This document shows, in pieces, positions 51,536-62,552 of a DNA stretch of 64,000 nt. Position 1 is the stretch's first letter. The number at the start of each line of letters is the position of its first letter. The notes beneath the pieces are model-generated. The model saw only the letters and a list, made by a program, of their open reading frames with translations, did no database searches and was not told the DNA's origin. A program made the position numbers and the translations under genes. Source of the DNA: Ostrinia nubilalis (Eukaryota > Arthropoda > Insecta > Lepidoptera > Crambidae); assembly GCF_963855985.1 (NCBI RefSeq), contig NC_087104.1:3844001-3908000 (forward strand). The letters run 5' to 3'.

Positions 51536-52531
51536 AAAATAATAATAATAATAAATACTCATTATTGCACACCAGATAAAAAAAACAGAAAGAAAAGGAA
51601 CACATAAGGTATAATTAGGCGGTCTTATCGCTATGAAGCGATCTCTTCCAGACAACCTATGGAGAGAACAGTGGAGAACCTATGGAGACTAAAGTGCTCG
51701 AAAAGACAAAACCAACGAACCCAAATTCGATGCGATGCCGCCGTTTCATTTAGGAGTTCCTATGGCCACCTCATGACCCCCATCATCAGACCAGCTCAAT
51801 GGTACCATAACATTGCATTGTCATCGTACTTACATAAGTATACCAAATTTCAGCTCAATCGGTTGAGGAAAACTGGTCAATTCAGTTGCAAGAGTTGTCC
51901 CACACATACTAACAAGTGTCGTTAGTGATCTGGTTTCAAAAACTGTTGTTTTGGGTTCTGGAAGTTCTGGAAGCCCGAACGTACTTGTCAGAACGCGTTT
52001 TTCTAGCGTTTTTTAGCGTGCCTGCTGTATCTTTTTGGTAAATAGTAGGTACTGGATTAACGATTAACGGACTTAGGATAATTTAACGGAAGTTAACGAG
52101 TCCGTTAACATTTTTTAAAGTTAACTTAAAAGTTAATCCGTTAATAGAAATGTTAACTTCGTTAATTAACGATTAACGGATTAACGAGTTAATGCCCAGC
52201 TATGGGGGCAAACAAGCGGTTCTAAAAATCCGTAGGCACAACAATAGCTGTTACTTCTTTTCGTAACTGACAGCATTTTTCTTTATGTTGGCAATGTTTT
52301 CTTGACCGTAATTCGAATTTTGAAATTCGTTAACGTCCGTGTTGAATTTGCTGCTGAAGTTATTGTTGAATTTGTGATTTCTGTGAGAAGTTTTATTGAA
52401 AATTTGTATTGATTAAAGCGAAAAACGGTTGTAGTTTAACTTTACTGGTGCTGGTGACTAGATACGTTGAAGAAGGAACAATTTGTCGAAGGGTCTTTGT
52501 GCAAGACAAAGTTAAAAATTGATTTGGTACC

Positions 52532-53519
52532 ATGTCGAGAGACATCTATTATTCAGAGAAATATTACGACGAAGAACATGAATATAGGTAAATTATTTTC
52601 TGTTTATATTCTTTATAAAGCTGACGTAGTTGTATTTTATCTTGAGGCTCTTTTGTATTAAGCAAAGAAGTCCTAACCTTGAACAATAAAATTCAAACAG
52701 CAAGCCATTTCATGTGAACGTACTACTAATATAATGTAGTACTTAAATTACAGAATTGTGTCCTATAGACATACTTTCCTATAACATACGTACTGCTATT
52801 AAATGTATTTTTAATTTTTCTTCTAAAGACATGTGGTTCTGCCAAAAGAGATGGTCAAGCTGGTGCCCAAGAACCATTTGATGTCGGAGCAGGAATGGCG
52901 CAGTATTGGCGTCCAGCAGAGCCAGGGATGGGTGCATTACATGACACATCAACCTGGTAAGCGATCCAGTTATCATTATATTGCTTTGTTGATAGAGAAG
53001 AATGAGAAAGATGAAGAGTATTGTTGTCAAACATACATTTCAAAACAATTATTATTATTATATTATATTAGCTTTATACATATATTTAGCAATATCTTTG
53101 TTAACTAAAGCTTATCCTAATTATTTATTCTCTGTTGATCCTTTTATGTTAGTAAAGGCCTCTTTATAACCTTTTCAATTCCAACCAAAGTTGTCGCAGT
53201 AACATCTTCTCGATTATCGCATATACAATATTTTATAGAATATACATTTTTTTTATTGATACTATAAAAATATAACATTTAAATTGTTGTTAACAACAAT
53301 AGGTAGTAGGAAATAACTTTAGTTGTTCATGTTAATTTTGTCTTTATTTAGGTTTTTTAAATCATTTGAGTAGCTTACTATTAAGTTCACTGGAAAGTTG
53401 CCTACCTACTAGAATTATTATTGTATACTGACTGAGCTCATAATAATTTTTGCTTTATTTCAGAACCCCACATACTGCTGTTCAAAAGAAAGAAGACTAC
53501 ACCACCAGAAAAGAAGTAA
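52532..53519 (+). CDS. Cyclin-dependent kinase regulatory subunit (Cks1 type), 3 exons
   Basis: Exons 52532-52587, 52829-52956 and 53464-53519 join in phase to 79 aa, the same length as human CKS1B. It shows the whole family pattern: [52 protein letters not shown] and the hinge [12 protein letters not shown]. Cks proteins clamp the C-lobe of CDK1/2 and use an anion site (Arg19, Trp of GWVHYM, Arg of FKR) to read phosphothreonine, driving multisite phosphorylation; vertebrate Cks1 also helps SCF-Skp2. A long 3' UTR with a MITE runs to an AATAAA at about 54632. It is convergent with SUPT7L. Confidence 0.96.
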
Positions 53520-54650
53520 ATACCATAGCGAGTTCACTGAGGTTCTCAATGTACAGTTCTTACCTGGATAGTTGTAGGGTAGATTAAGTTGCAGCCCATG
53601 ACAAGCAATATTACCAATAGCCATATTATATGTAAGCTCAAGATAATGTGATTTTTTGTCATCTTAAGATAGCAGTCTATGTTGTAACAATGAAAGTGCA
53701 TCAAGCTTTGGGCCTAGATATTGTGAATTTGTTAAGTCTGAACTGGACAGCTAAATGTAAACCGGCTCCTTAAATACTAATTGTTGATGAAGTGACATAT
53801 AAAAGCAGGTAAACAATTATGACACAATTGTCTCACAAAATTGAAATTTGTAAATTTCTTCAAACATTTTGGTTACAAGTTATTGTCACTTCATCAATAA
53901 CAAATATTTTGTTTCTGAAATGTGACCAATGATACATTTGTATTACTCGACATGTGTCTGTTTGTCATGGGTATCAAGATCTTCATTCCTTAACATTTAA
54001 GTTCGTTTTCTTCATAATAAGTCATTATTGTTTAAGTTTGTTTCGAGAAAATACTTGTTCCATCAAACTTCACCATTTGTATGTTAAGTACCCTTTTGAG
54101 TGTTAAAGCAATACAAGCTTTGCATATCAGTTATGATAGGATAATAAGATCAGCCCCCCTAGACAAAACGCACTTTTTGATCGAATCGAAAATCGAATCC
54201 GTCAAATTCCATACAAAAAAGGGGCTTTTCGACCACTTTTCGACTGGTTTGCGATTATAATGGCACTTTGTCTAGACCCACAGCACCATTTTGTCTTTGT
54301 ATCATAATTGTTTGTTTGTCCATTTTAATCATTACAATATTACTGTCCAATTATTATTATTTTTTTAATGAATATAGTGCTGTTTATCTGATAATGTTCT
54401 GGCATACACTTATGTAATAATTGAAAATATTTTATTTGATTTGTGACATTTCATAAAGGTGCAGATTTACATGTTACTGATGTGCAGTGTAGAGTACTAG
54501 CACTAGATTATTCATATTATATTCAGATTACATTTCGGCTTATTAATTTTATTGTATATAATTGTGTAATAATGGTAATCAATTATGGTTGTCTTGGTAT
54601 CAGTACTGGTTTCTATTTGTAATCTGATTCAAATAAATTATTTGGTGCTA
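53520..54650 (+). other. Probable long 3' UTR of Cks
   Basis: No further exon follows the Cks stop. Several AT-rich stretches lead to AATAAA at 54632-54637. A MITE at 54152-54292 lies in it. Confidence 0.5.
54152..54292. mobile_element. MITE, reverse copy of the 42362-42499 family
   Basis: It begins AGCCCCCCTAGACAAAACGC and ends TTTGTCTAGACCCACAGC. The interior CTTTTCGACTGGTTTGCGAT matches the other copy in reverse. It is in the Cks 3' UTR region. Confidence 0.8.
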
Positions 54651-55010
54651 TAATTATTTTGTTTCATTCAATGGTAGGGTTGTGTAAATTTTACATTTTA
54701 AGATTTTGAATTGCTATATTTACCTATTTAAAATTTAATGCACACAAAATTCAAAATTGTACTTTCGTGATCGTCAAATCGTCGCATTTATGATATTAGT
54801 CGATGCATGGCTTGAGAAACATTACTACTAAGTATTTATTATAAGGTGAACAGAATTAAAACTGGTTTAACAGATTAATTTAGAACAAAATTTATATAAA
54901 TGGTAATTTCAAACCTTGCATAATCTTTAAAATTTATTTTAATTATTTTCATTATTTGGAAAGTTACTAAATGCATAAAAATAAGAAAACAATATTGAGT
55001 AGTTAAAATT

Positions 55011-55982
55011 TTATTTTCTCTTTTTTTTAGCACTAGGAGACAGTGAAGGCAGCTTTGCTGTCTCTGGTTGTGAGAACTCCATCGGTTCTATTTTGATTTC
55101 ATCTGTTGCTACAGTGTCCAGGAGATCCAGGCCTTGCAGTTGCTCTTGCTCCAGACTATGCAGCATCTGGAACCCCGGCTCCAAGGAAGGGGTAAATGCT
55201 CCATCCAATGCAGCTGGAAAATGTAACTCCGGAACTTCTTCCAGCTTTAGTTGTGGTGCCATGTCCCCGATAACCATTGCTTCACATTGTGTCTTTAATT
55301 CTTCACACTTTTGCTTCATTTTAGCATGATACTTAACCACACGATTGTTGAAAAAGTCATGCAGATTACCTACATTCAAATCTGCAAATACTTTTGATAC
55401 AACGTCAGGGTATCCAGATCTCAGCCCACTGGCTTCTTGATCGACAACAGTTCTCATCAGCTTACACATGTTGGTCATGTAAAAGTCTAATGCATCGGCA
55501 AGAGCGTTTAAAGCGGTGTTGGTGCAAGTGGGAATGCCGACATGGCCTATGGCGATAGCTGCACACTGACGCAAAGCACGCTTGTGACTTTCTGGTGTGA
55601 AGGGTTGAATAACGGGACCTTTTCCGAGTGAAAAATCGCAGTACTGTTTCTGCATGAAGTTTATGGGCGGAGTAGGTTTGTGTTCCATGATTTTAGGCGG
55701 TTCAGGCGGTAAAGCCGGCAGATTCATCGGATCAAATCTTGCATTTTCGTAAAGTACATTGTCAATCTGCTCATTCATTTGCCTCGCGTATGCGTGCAGT
55801 TGGACCGTGTGAGTAATGAGGTTAGGCTTAGGCAGTTCTATAGGTGAAGACTTCACTGATATCGGTATCTCGGGAATGTTTTGCATGCCCAGATCGATGA
55901 TAGGATTGAAGTTTACATTTTGAAGAAGTGTTTCGTCGCCTCCTTCGTTTTCAAATTCACCCCACAGTTTTCTTGCAGACAT
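55011..55982 (-). CDS. SUPT7L / Spt7-like SAGA subunit, intronless
   Basis: A single frame of 323 aa that parallels human SUPT7L (STAF65-gamma). The N-terminus starts near RKLWGEF (human RYWGEI). It then has THTVQLHAYARQMNEQI and a GKGPVIQPFTPESHKRALRQ segment leading into a histone-fold (about 125-205: AAIAIGHVGIPTCTNTALNA, ALDFYMTNMCKLMRTVVDQE). GYPDVVSKVFADLNVGNLHD and a helical FFNNRVVKYHAKMK region follow, then an acidic tail ending in basic KKKRK, a possible nuclear signal. This subunit pairs by its histone fold within the SAGA coactivator core in the nucleus. It is shorter than the human protein (414 aa), mainly in the tail. Confidence 0.9.
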   Translation of the reverse strand: MSARKLWGEFENEGGDETLLQNVNFNPIIDLGMQNIPEIPISVKSSPIELPKPNLITHTVQLHAYARQMNEQIDNVLYENARFDPMNLPALPPEPPKIMEHKPTPPINFMQKQYCDFSLGKGPVIQPFTPESHKRALRQCAAIAIGHVGIPTCTNTALNALADALDFYMTNMCKLMRTVVDQEASGLRSGYPDVVSKVFADLNVGNLHDFFNNRVVKYHAKMKQKCEELKTQCEAMVIGDMAPQLKLEEVPELHFPAALDGAFTPSLEPGFQMLHSLEQEQLQGLDLLDTVATDEIKIEPMEFSQPETAKLPSLSPSAKKKRK

Positions 55983-56209
55983 TTTTGGTTTTCAGGGTAT
56001 AACAGTGATAAATTAACATATAAATCTCAGAAAAATGCCACGAATTTATTCTTCAAACACCACTGACCACAAAATCACCACCACAAATAAACAAAAAAAC
56101 AGACGGTCTAATGTCAAGGACGTCAGTGTCAACTGTCAGTTTCAAACAAATGTCAAAGCATTTAATTTAACGTATCGTTGCGCGTTGGTGTTATGTATCG
56201 GTATTTTAA

Positions 56210-57374
56210 CCCTTATTCAAATAAAGGTAGATATATTACCACTTCGTTTACTTTTAAAAAAGGATCCTAATTTTCGATATGGTGATACTTAAAGATATCG
56301 TGGTCACTTATTTATATTTTTAAATATATTTTTTTACTTATCTATGCCATCTTACAACTTTTCAACGTCATTTGTCACTGTCAGGTAATGTCAAAGTCAA
56401 CCAAACGGTTTTGGTGTGAAAAATTTCAAGTTTTTATCGCGCGTTTTTGGTATTTTTGAAACTTTGTTCAACAAAAATTCTGATAAGTGTTTTTTCGATT
56501 CAAAATCCTAAACTATAACATTTATTGTATAGTCTCACTTATAGGCAGCGTCTGCAATTGATTTATTCATATAGTTTAGACATTTTAAAGAAGTGGTAAA
56601 TAGTTTACCACCGTCCGATCCCGTCTTGACAAAAGTTTGATGATATATAAAAATAACTGTTGTTTTTTGTATTTGCACAAATAAAACTAAATAAATATTT
56701 GGAGAAATTGTAAGTTATTTTGATAACTGTTTACGTAACGTTTTGACATTACGTAATTAGTGAATTTATTGTTAGTTTCAGACTCAAGGTAAGCATAATA
56801 ATTGTAAGCATAATTATTATGCTTACCTTGATTATTTTTATAAAAACAACTAGCTTTCCGCCCGCGGCTTCGCCCGCGTGGAATTTTGTCTGTCACAGAA
56901 AAACTTTATCGCGCGCGTCCCTGTTTCAAAAACCGGGATAAAAACTATCCTATGTTCTTTCCCGGGACTCAAACTATCTCTATGCCAAATTTCATCAAAA
57001 TCGGTTGCGAGGTTTAAGCGGGAAAGCGTAACAGACGGACAGACAGACAGAGTTACTTTCGCATTTATAATATTAGTTGGGATATTACTAAATTCCCAAA
57101 ATATTTAATAAAATATAGGTAGAACCAAGAGGATTTCACTAGTCAAGAACCAAAAATAAACCAAAACGGACAATGGTAACTATTTTACCACCAACATTGA
57201 ATAATTTGTAGTCATGAATGGATAATGGTAAATTATTTACCACCCAAAAAACTACCCCTTACCCTATTTTTTAATAAATTTTGATCAAAAATATGAAATA
57301 AGTGACCCACAATTACCCAAAATCCACTTCAACTTTGTAAAAAAAATGCATACCAGCTCGCATTTGAATAAGGG
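56210..57374. mobile_element. piggyBac-like non-autonomous element with TTAA target duplication
   Basis: TTAA (56206-56209) CCCTTATTCAAAT at the left and ATTTGAATAAGGG TTAA (57375-57378) at the right. The 13-bp perfect inverted ends starting CCC and the TTAA duplication fit the piggyBac family. The 1.16-kb interior has no transposase frame and contains a SINE (56849-57078) and an internal palindrome at about 56786-56830 (AAGGTAAGCATAATAATTG...). Confidence 0.85.
56849..57078 (+). mobile_element. SINE-like lepidopteran repeat (well-preserved copy)
   Basis: It starts CTAGCTTTCCGCCCGCGGC and includes CAAAATCGGTTGCGAGG, GGACAGACAGACAGAG and the tail CGCATTTATAATATTAGT. It is nested in the piggyBac-like element. 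Confidence 0.8.
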
Positions 57375-57426
57375 TTAAATCGATTATGATTCTCGTCTCG
57401 CTCTTCTCTATTAATTCTAAACTTAC

Positions 57427-57472
57427 CTACAGGACCCATCTCTATCTCATCTTCATCATCATTTTCGGCCAT
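57427..57472 (-). CDS. Candidate orphan first coding exon (acidic N-terminus)
   Basis: On the minus strand, ATG at 57472-57470 opens MAENDDEDEIEMGPV and meets a consensus donor CTGTAG|gtaagt at 57427. The upstream sequence resembles a leader. I could not find a following exon to the left (the SUPT7L frame has its own start and no acceptor), so this may be the first exon of a gene whose other exons I missed, an exon trapped away from its gene, or chance. Confidence 0.3.
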
Positions 57473-57935
57473 ACTTATTCGGCACACAAACACAAGATTG
57501 GTTCACGGTTGCCGGCAACAAGTTGGTTGCGCAACTATGTTGAATGATACCTTTGTTGGTGGCACCACCATGCTGTCATAATGAAATAGGGCCCAAGAAT
57601 GGGCATAGGGCAAAAGGCCATAAAAGTTTAACCTTCCGCGGCGGACTAAATTTCGCTATCGCTTCACGGAGCAAGGTTAAAGGTAGATAGGTACGAAAAA
57701 AACAAAGCCAAAAACATATTTTGGTGCAGTTGAGTAAAAAAAAGCGATTTTGGAATGAAATTGATAGTGTTCATTAACTTACAATGTACTTAACAACTTT
57801 TTAAACTGTTAGTTTATAATTGAGTTAAAGAAGTAGAAAGATGAAAACAATTTTTCCTATCGAAGACTGTAAATCGGGCATAACCAGCTTACGCCTACTT
57901 AATGGATACTTACATAGTAAATATTGGTAGGACCA

Positions 57936-58093
57936 GAAGACGTAATATGGGCAGGCCTTCCACTAGGTGGACCGACGATCTGGTGAAGGTCGCAGGAAGT
58001 ACCTGAATGCGAGTAGCGCAGGACTGGTCGTCGTGATATCCTTGGGGGAGGCTTTTGTGCAGCAGTGGACATCTTTTGGCTGAAACGAACGAA
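57936..58093 (+). mobile_element. Non-LTR retrotransposon 3' fragment (RT C-terminus)
   Basis: The frame GRPSTRWTDDLVKVAGST, then a stop and the QQWT-like region (GTGCAGCAGTGGACATC), is homologous to 21961-22097. It is degenerate. Confidence 0.75.
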
Positions 58094-59743
58094 ATATTGG
58101 TAATTCATCTGAGGGTGCTGATTCTGATGGTGGTGACCCTGGGCATTGGCGTATCTAGAGTATTCTAGAGTGATTTTTAGGGGGAGCTGGGCTCTTACGA
58201 GCAGCGTGGGGTTGGGAGGTGCGATCAGTGTCATAAAGTATGTAGACTTACTACATAATCCTAAGATTTATTGGGGTGTGCATCCGCTGTACCGGAAGTC
58301 AGTTTCATGAAGGTAACTAGTTATAAACGTGGTTAAAATTAATGCCGTCTAAATTATATGTTATAGAAATCTGCTTTTAACCATTAAACTAAAAATAATG
58401 TATCTATAACATTATGTAGGTAATTTATGATGCAATTTGTATAATATAGTCGATCCAGGTATGTACCAGCATGATCAGCCTCGCCCCACATGTCTGCAGG
58501 ATAGCTCTATTGATAATAATTAAGCTAATTATCACGCGACCTTAACCGCCAGTTGTTTAATTACCCACATCCTAAATTCATAATAGCGTCGGATCCAATT
58601 CATAAAATAGACACATTTCAACTTCCTGACTATTTTTGGCATTTTTGCAAACGGCACATAAACGGTGTTGTTATGGCATCACGACTATTTAGATTAGATC
58701 TTACTTGCCTATCTATTTCACTGTTACTTTATTTTAAATCATATCCACACCATTAAATAAATAAGATTAAATATCAAATCTGCATATTTTATATACTTAA
58801 GTACTTAAGTCAACAATAAAACGAGCCATAGTCAATCCTGATGCGTCTTTAAATAATAGGTAAATTGTAGATTCATCCATCTTGATTATCAAGTAAAAAG
58901 AAACTTTGAGTAAAATAAACACAATACAATGACTACTTAAATTATTATTAAGAAGACGAACAACTTTTAAAGTTAAAAGTTTTTGGCTTAAGCTACGCCG
59001 TAGTAGCCAATTGCTACGAAAGTGGCGTAGTCTTCGTAGCAACTGTAGACAAAGCAGTTCTGAAGACGTGTACGTTTCTTTTCAATTCTTTACACATTTT
59101 CAGCATAAAAGTAATAAATATTGGAAAACAACCAACTTTTACAATTTTAGGCATTTGTTTTTGATCGGGAATTACTATAATTATTTAGAGAATAAATACT
59201 GCCAACCCCTAATAATGCTAGTAACTAACTTATTTCAGAGTAGGTATGTGGTTGATTATTATTTAACTTACTTTATCAAATTGGTAAATTGTTTTATACA
59301 GGATCATAAAGACTTGTAACGAAAACTTAAGCAGTATCAGTTTAGAGTAGACAATTAAAATCAGTGAACCTGCTCTGCTATCTCTAGGAAAATTCGAGAG
59401 TAAGATGTATGATATTTTTACATTCTTTAATTTTTGACAGAATAATGTATTAGTAATGCACGTAATAAAGTAGGTGCCATATCTAAATCAATTAGGACCA
59501 ATCAGTGTAAACATGAATAAAAAACCTTCGGCTATAAATTACAGGTTAAAAAACTGATGTCAAAAAATATAACCCTCCTTCTGGCGCAGTCGGGTAAACG
59601 GTAATAAATATATTTTGAACCGATAAATATTTATCACCCTATCCCATACGCCCTGTGTGTCCCCGCAACTCATAAAGAGTGCGTAGTAATAGTTAAAAGG
59701 AGTTACAAGGAACCACTAATGTCCTCGCACATACTCTCTCCAA
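58094..59743. other. Intergenic stretch without a recognised gene
   Basis: AT-rich. Near 58985-59045 there are inverted pieces of CTACG/CGTAG words. At 59584 TGGCGCAGTCGGGTAAACGG resembles a retroviral-type primer-binding site. Nothing codes convincingly. Confidence 0.4.
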
Positions 59744-60052
59744 TCAGTGCGACAGTCAGCAACGCTTTCCTTCCTCCGTTATCGCTACTCCGCGCGTAGG
59801 GCGCATGAGACTGAAGGGCGACTTTCATTCAGGATACTCCAGCGGAAGCCGCCGCAGATCAATCGCTTCCCCCCACTCCCCTCCCGCCAGGACTTGAGGA
59901 TGTCCACACCGACCGGAGCACCAGTCAGGACTCGGCCACCGCACCAGTCGAACGTGCGGTCGTCGCTCGAACGTACGGCCAGTTATGCTGTGTTTATAAC
60001 TCGAAAGCTGAAGTGACACGAATTATTTTGACGCATTATTCTACTGAATACG
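59744..60052 (+). promoter_or_regulatory. Probable TATA-less promoter and untranslated first exon of a gene extending right
   Basis: TCAGT initiator at 59744-59748 is followed by about 300 bases of unusually GC- and CpG-rich sequence, ending in a strong donor (AATACG|gtaagtt at 60052). The island contrasts sharply with AT-rich flanks. ATGs inside it open only a chance 60-90 codon frame. I see no coding exon up to 64000, so the gene's body likely lies beyond the window. Confidence 0.5.
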
Positions 60053-61618
60053 GTAAGTTAATTATTATTTTATTTTAAATTATTATATTGGTTAATTTTC
60101 CAAATTGAGTTTCTGATTTCCACTTGTTGATTTCTTTGTCAGCGTGTCGGAGACATGAATGAAAGTGTAAACATAAATGATGCGTAGTTCAACAGGTTAT
60201 TAATTTTATTGTTTGATCGGAAAGGCATAAACCTTTTATTTATTGGGTATTCCAACTGTCGTAAACAGCGAGCGACAGATTAGCAAATCTCAATGCTAGA
60301 AAGAATTGTATGGATGTGACATACTCGTATAATCCGACATGGATAACCACAATTAATTATGTAATGAAAATGAAAGAAAATGAAATTAAAGTTTTAATAT
60401 GCTTTTAAAGGAAATTTAATTGCGAAATCTTGGATATTTTTTCTTAAATTAATTGGAAATCTTCTTTATTGGAAAGAAAATATTCATCATGATACGGAAA
60501 AAGCTTTGCTGTTATTTTTCTGTGATTGTTAAAAGCGATAAAGTACCAAATTGTTTGTCATTATTATCTGTACTAAGTATGTGTTTGCAAATTTGTTCAT
60601 AAGATTTTTACGGAAAATTTGGAAAACATTATTTTCAGACTTTTCAGGATTTCCGAGAATATTTGGCATTTTAAAATAAAAAAGTAAGTTGTAAGTTGTA
60701 AGTATATCGACCTGACTTAATGCTGCAACATTGTTGCGTTAAAAACGGTAAACTAACATTTTTATATTATAAACCCTACGAAAATGTTTCATTCCATTGA
60801 ATTTTTCATTCCTTTTTCTGAAAGATACTGAAAAATGTTCTAAACATGCTTATTGTTTGTTTTAGCTCTATGTTGTCTGTCGCATAAAGTTACCAACTTG
60901 GGACCTAAAGCAGCTTAAACCGTAGGCATGTCCACTAGTTGCAACCGCCTGCTTCGCCTTAGCGGTGGGCGGAAGCGCTTGTTGGGGCAAATTGCATTCG
61001 CCATAGTTCGTTACGAAGTTAATTTCACAGCTTTGCGCGCTGCAATCGGGATTAGTTTAGTTGATTACTTAGTTCATAGAAGGCGTATCAACTGTGACGT
61101 ATTTATTCAGTTAATTTAGAGGTAATTAGTTCAGTTAATTCTAGTTGGACACAAATGCTAATTACAATTGACCTGTACCTATTAGTTGGACATTTTAATT
61201 ATTTTGGGTATCAAATTAATTTAGAATTTATATCCATTCTTAGCTAGCTTCTACTTCCTTTTTCTCTGGTTCGTAACGTAGGGATTCAACAAGGTGATAA
61301 ATAAAAGAAACAAAATATTTAAATATAATTTTTAATTTTAAGTTATTAAAAGTCTGTCATTCATGTTCGTCCGGATTGAAATGTCAGTTAATCAGTTGTA
61401 AGCAATTACGACTCTAAGAACTGTTAATAAAATACTATTTTCTTTACGGCCGTGTAAGTGCGCTCAATGGGCATCGTACCTTAGAGTTTGAAAAATACAT
61501 CTATTTCAAAATGCAAAAAGATTTTAACACAATAATCCAAGGTTAAATAAAACATTAAAAATGTTTTCTTGTGTATCATTTTAAATTCATATCAGGTAGT
61601 CACGATATCGATTTCATT
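60053..61618. other. Intron-like AT-rich sequence, no element recognised
   Basis: If the first exon above is real, this is its intron. A GC-richer bit at about 60920-61040 has a short frame but no supporting splice sites. Confidence 0.35.
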
Positions 61619-61836
61619 GTATACTTACGAGCAAAAGTATGGAATCACCCCTTTGTGTTCCAAGCGATCTTAAGAACTGAATGACTATGTATTGTATGTA
61701 TCTATGGTATCAATTTTAAGTTTATAATATCTCCTTTAAAATGGTACCATTTTTATTGATCTTCTATTAGTCATTTAGTTCTTATGATCGCTCGGAATAA
61801 ATAGGGTGATTCCATATTTTTGCTCGCGAGTGTATT
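61619..61836. mobile_element. MITE with GAGCAAAAGTATGGAATCACC ends
   Basis: CGAGCAAAAGTATGGAATCA and GGGTGATTCCATATTTTTGC are inverted ends. The inner parts GCGATCTTAAGAACTGAATG and CATTTAGTTCTTATGATCGC also pair. Confidence 0.85.
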
Positions 61837-61947
61837 TATAGCAAAGGGGTTAACTATATCGCATTATTATGATCATACCATAATATTATTCAGTTTTATA
61901 GTTACTTATACCTACTTAGTTAAATTAATCACGAAAAGGCATCCTGT

Positions 61948-62027
61948 GGGCTGAGTGTGAGTTTACATCAAACGCACTCACTAGTGCTCACTAGTGAGTG
62001 CGTTTCATGAAAACTCACGCTAGGCCC
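61948..62027. mobile_element. Tiny palindromic MITE, about 80 bp
   Basis: GGGCTGAGTGTGAGTTTACA through CGCACTCACTAGTG is mirrored by CACTAGTGAGTGCG through CTCACGCTAGGCCC, leaving almost no loop. Confidence 0.8.
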
Positions 62028-62475
62028 TATTAAAGTTTTCTGAATAATTTAAGTAGGTACCTCTAAGCACCTTTAAGTAACCACCGAATGAAAACTATGA
62101 TCACGGAAAAAATAGCGCTAAATAAAGCGCGAATTTTGATTGTTTCTCAGCCCTTTTTGTTTATTTGTAGTCTGCAGCATAGTAACCTAGATTATACAAT
62201 ACTTAAACATTTTTGTTGCATTCTCACATAATTGAACAGCAAAAGATGCTACAATACTATAATGTTGTCATCGTCTATATAGGTATATCTACCTAAAGAC
62301 CCTATTGTTACAAAGTCTCCTCTATAGATAACAAAATTATTTGTAATCTAAGGTTATCTATACTTATAATAAATCTGTAGAGAAGTCAATTCTGTACATG
62401 AAATATATTTTCAAAATAACTATCAGGGGGTGATTAGTGATCGATACTAATGCAAACATGCAATCAGTAAAATTT

Positions 62476-62521
62476 TTGTCTGTCTGTCTGTCTGTCCGTC
62501 TGTCTGTCTGTCTGTCTGTCC

Positions 62522-62552
<31 letters not shown>

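Larger units (their letters stand above)
49996..52204. mobile_element. hAT-like foldback element with 8-bp target duplication
   Basis: The ends CATAGCTGGGCA and TGCCCAGCTATG are inverted and start with CA as in hAT elements. The flanks carry GGGGCAAA at 49988-49995 and 52205-52212, an 8-bp duplication. About 140 bases next to each end are dense in GTTAAC / TTAACG words in complementary orientation, forming long foldback arms. The interior contains a hairpin, a direct duplication (AAGTGCTCGAAAAGACAAA near 50421 and 51690) and a retrotransposon. No hAT transposase was seen, so it is non-autonomous. Confidence 0.85.

Noticed and set aside
57899..58234. 111-codon minus-strand frame
   Set aside because: It overlaps a retrotransposon fragment read on the plus strand.
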